A DNA stretch of 64,000 nucleotides from Mugil cephalus (lineage: Eukaryota > Chordata > Actinopteri > Mugiliformes > Mugilidae), in NCBI RefSeq assembly GCF_022458985.1, contig NC_061778.1, positions 8,573,501 through 8,637,500 on the forward strand, written 5' to 3'. The notes under the pieces were generated by a model. That model saw nothing but the letters and a program-made list of their open reading frames with translations, was not told where the DNA came from and searched no databases. Position 1 is the first letter of the stretch. Every line of letters begins with the position of its first letter. Below are positions 60,313-64,000 of the stretch, in pieces. A program made the translations under genes and the position numbers.

Positions 60313-63300
60313 ATGGATTGGCTGATGCATTCAGTTGAGAAAGACTTGGGGGTTGATCGCCGGCAGCAAGGCCCGGGGCCCCGTCCACATGAGCTCGTAG
60401 CCCTTGTTCCCGTGCGCTGGGTGATGGGTCTGAGGGAGAAGAAGATCATTCGCTGCGCCCGCTATGATAGCATCACTGAGGCAGAAATTTGCACATACCT
60501 TCAGTCTGCTCAGGCAAAGCTGCCCCCCGGATGGACTCGAGTGTGCATTCAGGGTTTGAGGAAAAGCAAGCTGAGCTACAGATTGGCCAGAGACCCATGC
60601 CATCAACAAATGGAATTCCTGTCTCATGACTCCTATGTCACAACCATGCAGTGTGTGTCACAGCACAATGTCAGGTACCTATCCTACTTTACATTTTACA
60701 TAAAAATGTGACTGTGGTTGCTTGTCACTTTGATGACAAGCAACGCTTCCAAAGATCTTAATAAAGATTTTTCAGAAACCGTTAACTGATTATTGGTAAG
60801 CTGACTGATTCCTTTGAAAACTCATTACTTTTAAGTCTTTTCGTTTCCCAAAAAGTTCCTCCTCTGAAAAGTAACTTGAACACTTTGTACTGGGGTTTGT
60901 AAACATGAGCTTTCCTATAAATTTTGTTTTAGAGTAATAATTAATTAAATAGGTAATCAAGTACTTGTTTGGTGCAGCACTAATTATGTTACCGGGAGCT
61001 GCACTTTAAATTAATTTAAACATGTTAGTTTTGTATTTAAATGATCTTCTAATATGTGTTCAGGTATTCGCTTGACCTGTTACAGTCAGGATAGGATATA
61101 TCATTCTCCGTTCCAGATTATATAAATAAACAGTCCCATGGGAAATTCCAGTACCTTCATCACATAAAAACAAATATAAAGTAGTAATAAATAATGTCTT
61201 ATTTGCAGTCAGTTTAAGTATACCTGTACTTTTGAGTGTAAAAATAAATAAATACAGGACAAAAATGCAGTTTCTGAGTGAAACAGTAATATTTGTCTTT
61301 CTTTCCCCTTTTCATTCAGGAATTTATGGCATGAAGCTCATCATAAATTTGTGCGGACATATGCAGGAGCCAGCGAGCAAATGCATGTTGCAGCCGTGGA
61401 TGCAGTGCGCCATGCACTACAGAAGCTCTTCAATTCCACATTTATCTCATCTGACAGAGTGTCGCCATCCCTTTCTCCAGCCAGAGAGAAGGAGAAAGAA
61501 AACTCTTTTCCATCTAGTTCATCTTGCTTTTCCAAGTCTCAGTCAGACCATGCGTGTCCCAATGTTTTGTCAGCAGAATGTCTGCTGGAGACAGCAGAAA
61601 TGCTATATGTGATTCTACCTTACACTCAGTATTCGCTCCATGATATTGTCTCCTTCAGCCCCGCCAAGCTTGCTAACAGCCAGGCCAAAGTGTTGTTCAT
61701 TCTCTACCAGTTACTAAAAGCTCTGGAGGCCTGTCATGCAGCAGGTCTGTCTTGTGGAGAGCTGTCTCTTCAGGACATAGCAGTAGACGAGCAGCTCTGT
61801 AGCCGTCTCAGGCTCAACCTGACCCATTATGAAGAGCTGGGTGCAGAAGGGGAGGCAGACAGTGATGTCACGGGCAGACAAGAGCCAAAAAGTTCAAACG
61901 TGAGCCAAGAGAACAAGAGACTTTGCAAAGACTGCTTTGATGAGCTGAAGAGACTGGTCCTGGACTGGGTCCATGGACGAGTGAGCAACTTTCGCTATTT
62001 GATGGAACTGAACAGGTTAGCTGGACGGCGAGAAGGAGACCCTAATTATCACCCAGTTCTGCCTTGGGTGGTGGATTTCACTGTGCCATTTGGGAAATTT
62101 CGAGACCTCAGGAGGTCAAAGTTCAGGCTCAATAAGGGAGATAAGCAGCTGGACTTTACGTATGAGATGACCAAAGAGGCTTTGGCAGCTGCAGTGGGTA
62201 ATGGGGTTGGTGGAGGCGGCGTAGGTGGAGACCTTGGCGGCTTTGGAAGTGCTGGAAGTGGTGGACAGCCTGACCACCTCCACGTACCTCATCACATATC
62301 CGATGTGCTATCAGACATTACCTATTATGTCTACAAAGCCCGGCAGACTCCCAAGTCAGTGCTGTGCAGCCATGTGAGATCCCAGTGGGAACCCAATGAG
62401 TATCCGGCCAGTATGGAGCGCATGCAGAGCTGGACCCCTGATGAATGCATTCCAGAGTTCTACACAGATCCTTCCATTTTCCGATCAATCCACCCTGACA
62501 TGCCTGACCTCGATGTGCCTTCCTGGTGTAAATCCTGTGAAGAGTTTATTGAGGTTCATCGGCGCCTTCTGGAGAGCAGAGAGGTGTCCCAGTATTTGCA
62601 TCATTGGATAGATCTCACATTTGGCTATAAGCTGTCGGGTAAAGAGGCTGTCAAGGCCAAGAATGTGTGCCTGCACCTTGTGGACAACCACACCAATCTC
62701 ACTACATATGGTGTAGTTCAGTTGTTTGACCAACCCCACCCACCCCGCTTATCTCCCTCCCTGTATGCCCCAGCAGAACCTCCTTTCCTTGGCCTTGCTG
62801 CTCTAAATGTGCCTTCTCTACACATCCCTCCGATGAACACTGTCGCTGACACTGTGGATGGAATGGTGCCAGAGTCCACTGGATGTGAGTCCAGTAGCTG
62901 GACCATGGTGGACAGAGACGAAGAGCTTGAACAAGGCACAGAAGCTCTGGACTCATTAGCATCCACTGGCTCAACCAGCTCTGCACCTTGCCCTGTCCCG
63001 CTGACAAGTATCAGTGCAGTAGGAGGAGAGCATTCTGCACTTATTGCATCTCAGTCTCCGAGTTCATTCCCCGGGGATTTTGGTGTAGGTCCTGGTTTCC
63101 GAAGTGCCATGTTACAAAGAACTGGGTCAACGAACAAAAAACATGGGGAAGGGAGTGTGACGGTCAGTAGCACAGAGGAAGTTAAGATTAATCTCCCTGA
63201 AGGCTTCAACCCATTGCAGCCTTTGGAAGAGCTGGAGAAATTGAACAACTTCCTGGTGAAGAGTCTTCAAGCTGAAGTTTTGCATCCTGCAGCGTCTAGT

Positions 63301-64000
63301 GACTGTATGAGAGAGGGCCTGATAACTGAATCTATACCATCTCTTACGCAGCTCTACCAAAGAGACATGCAGGCCCTTGGAGTTCTCATTGCTGAGATAT
63401 TCTGCTCCCCTAAACTGAGAGGAGTGAAACCAGGCGCCCCCCTCAGACGGCGTTTCCAAGCGGTTATGAAGCTATGCTCTGCCAACCTCCGTGATGTGCC
63501 ACTGTGTTTGCATCATGCTCTCGAGACACTGTTGCTAATAGAGAATCCATCTGAAGAAGCAAAATCACAAGATTGCCCAAAACCACTCCTTTTCAAATAT
63601 AAGCCCATCTTTGATGGCCTCCCGCCTCCAAACCCCAACCAATTATTGAACTCCATCATAACCCCGTTTCCCTTCCCTTCCTATTTTGCAGCACTTCATC
63701 GTTTTATCTTTTTGTACCATGCTAAGATGGGCTCTCTGTGCAGTCTTCAAGGAAGAGATGTGGTCTTTCACCTGTGGCAGCAGCTTGAGGCACTGTTGCG
63801 AAATAATATCACAGCGGAGGGTCTTGAGATTCTCTTGCCCTTCATTCTGGCCCTCATGCTCGAGGAATCCACGGCTGTATATGCAGCCTGGTACCTTTTT
63901 GAGCCCATCTCCAGAGTACTGGGTCCCAGAAATGCAATCAAATACTTACTGAAGCCACTGGTGAGTGTTTATGAAAACCCCCACTTCCTCCGAGGACGTT
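60313..64000 (+). CDS. wdr81: wdr81, 5' part with BEACH domain (cut by window end)
   Basis: Coding exons 60313-60674 and 61320 to the window end. The second is a single very large exon, still open at 64000, as in human WDR81. The start ATG (MDWLMHSVEKDLGVDRR) follows an in-frame stop (TAG at 60271) and matches the conserved N-terminal pattern (SVE+DL, LVALVP.RW, LPPGWTRV..GLRK..LSY). About 1014 residues are present of a protein near 1900. The BEACH domain spans about residues 335-595 (NYHPVLPWVVDFTVPFG, SDITYYVYKARQTPKSVLC, WTPDECIPEFYTDPSIF, WIDLTFGYKLSGKEAVKAKN). A glycine-rich insert lies near residues 415-440. The C-terminal WD40 repeats are beyond the window. WDR81 works with WDR91 on endosomes, restraining class III PI3-kinase during endosome-lysosome maturation; human mutations cause cerebellar and brain malformation. 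Confidence 0.95.

Overview
This window looks like a piece of a ray-finned (teleost) fish chromosome, probably from a spiny-rayed species. Vertebrate genes are split into many short exons with GT-AG borders. The spaces between them hold CA/GA/TTTC microsatellites, Tc1-like and hAT transposon relics and an L2-type LINE. The gene content (PITPNM3, SLC13A5, WDR81, plus SLC47A-type transporters) corresponds to genes that all lie on the short arm of human chromosome 17, so this is a conserved vertebrate neighbourhood. All homology statements rest on reading the translations by eye; no search was run.

Layout. (1) 1-15.5 kb, + strand: the 3' half of pitpnm3 (nine exons, 1846-11591), then a long presumed 3' UTR with an AATAAA at 15528. 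(2) 15.5-25.4 kb: intergenic, with a nearly complete dead Tc1-like element, a CT-rich retroposon-like repeat, a BED-finger hAT relic and a short relic that matches a MATE exon. (3) 25.4-43.1 kb: three complete 17-exon MATE (SLC47A-type) H+/organic cation exchanger genes, A(+), B(+) and C(-). Exons 2-15 have the same length in all three. A and B are close tandem copies; C is older, inverted, and converges on B with only 317 bp between stop codons. (4) 43.1-48.6 kb: the C promoter, a cluster of simple repeats, and otherwise unannotated DNA. (5) 48.6-53.9 kb, - strand: a complete 12-exon slc13a5-like Na+/citrate transporter. (6) 54-60 kb: intergenic DNA, the likely first exon of wdr81, and an antisense L2 fragment in its 5' intron. 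(7) 60.3-64.0 kb, + strand: the first two coding exons of wdr81 including the BEACH domain, cut by the window end.

Functionally the centre is a solute-transporter cluster: three MATE exchangers for organic cations/toxins next to a citrate importer, flanked by two membrane-trafficking and lipid-signalling genes (pitpnm3, wdr81). I see no sign that these form one pathway; the grouping looks like conserved synteny plus local duplication. The most interesting points are an acidic-residue substitution shared by all three MATE copies, the predicted antisense overlap of genes B and C, a relic MATE exon upstream of the array, hAT relics of one family on both sides of genes A and B, and a likely one-base frameshift in the last pitpnm3 exon. 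I found no clearly novel system.
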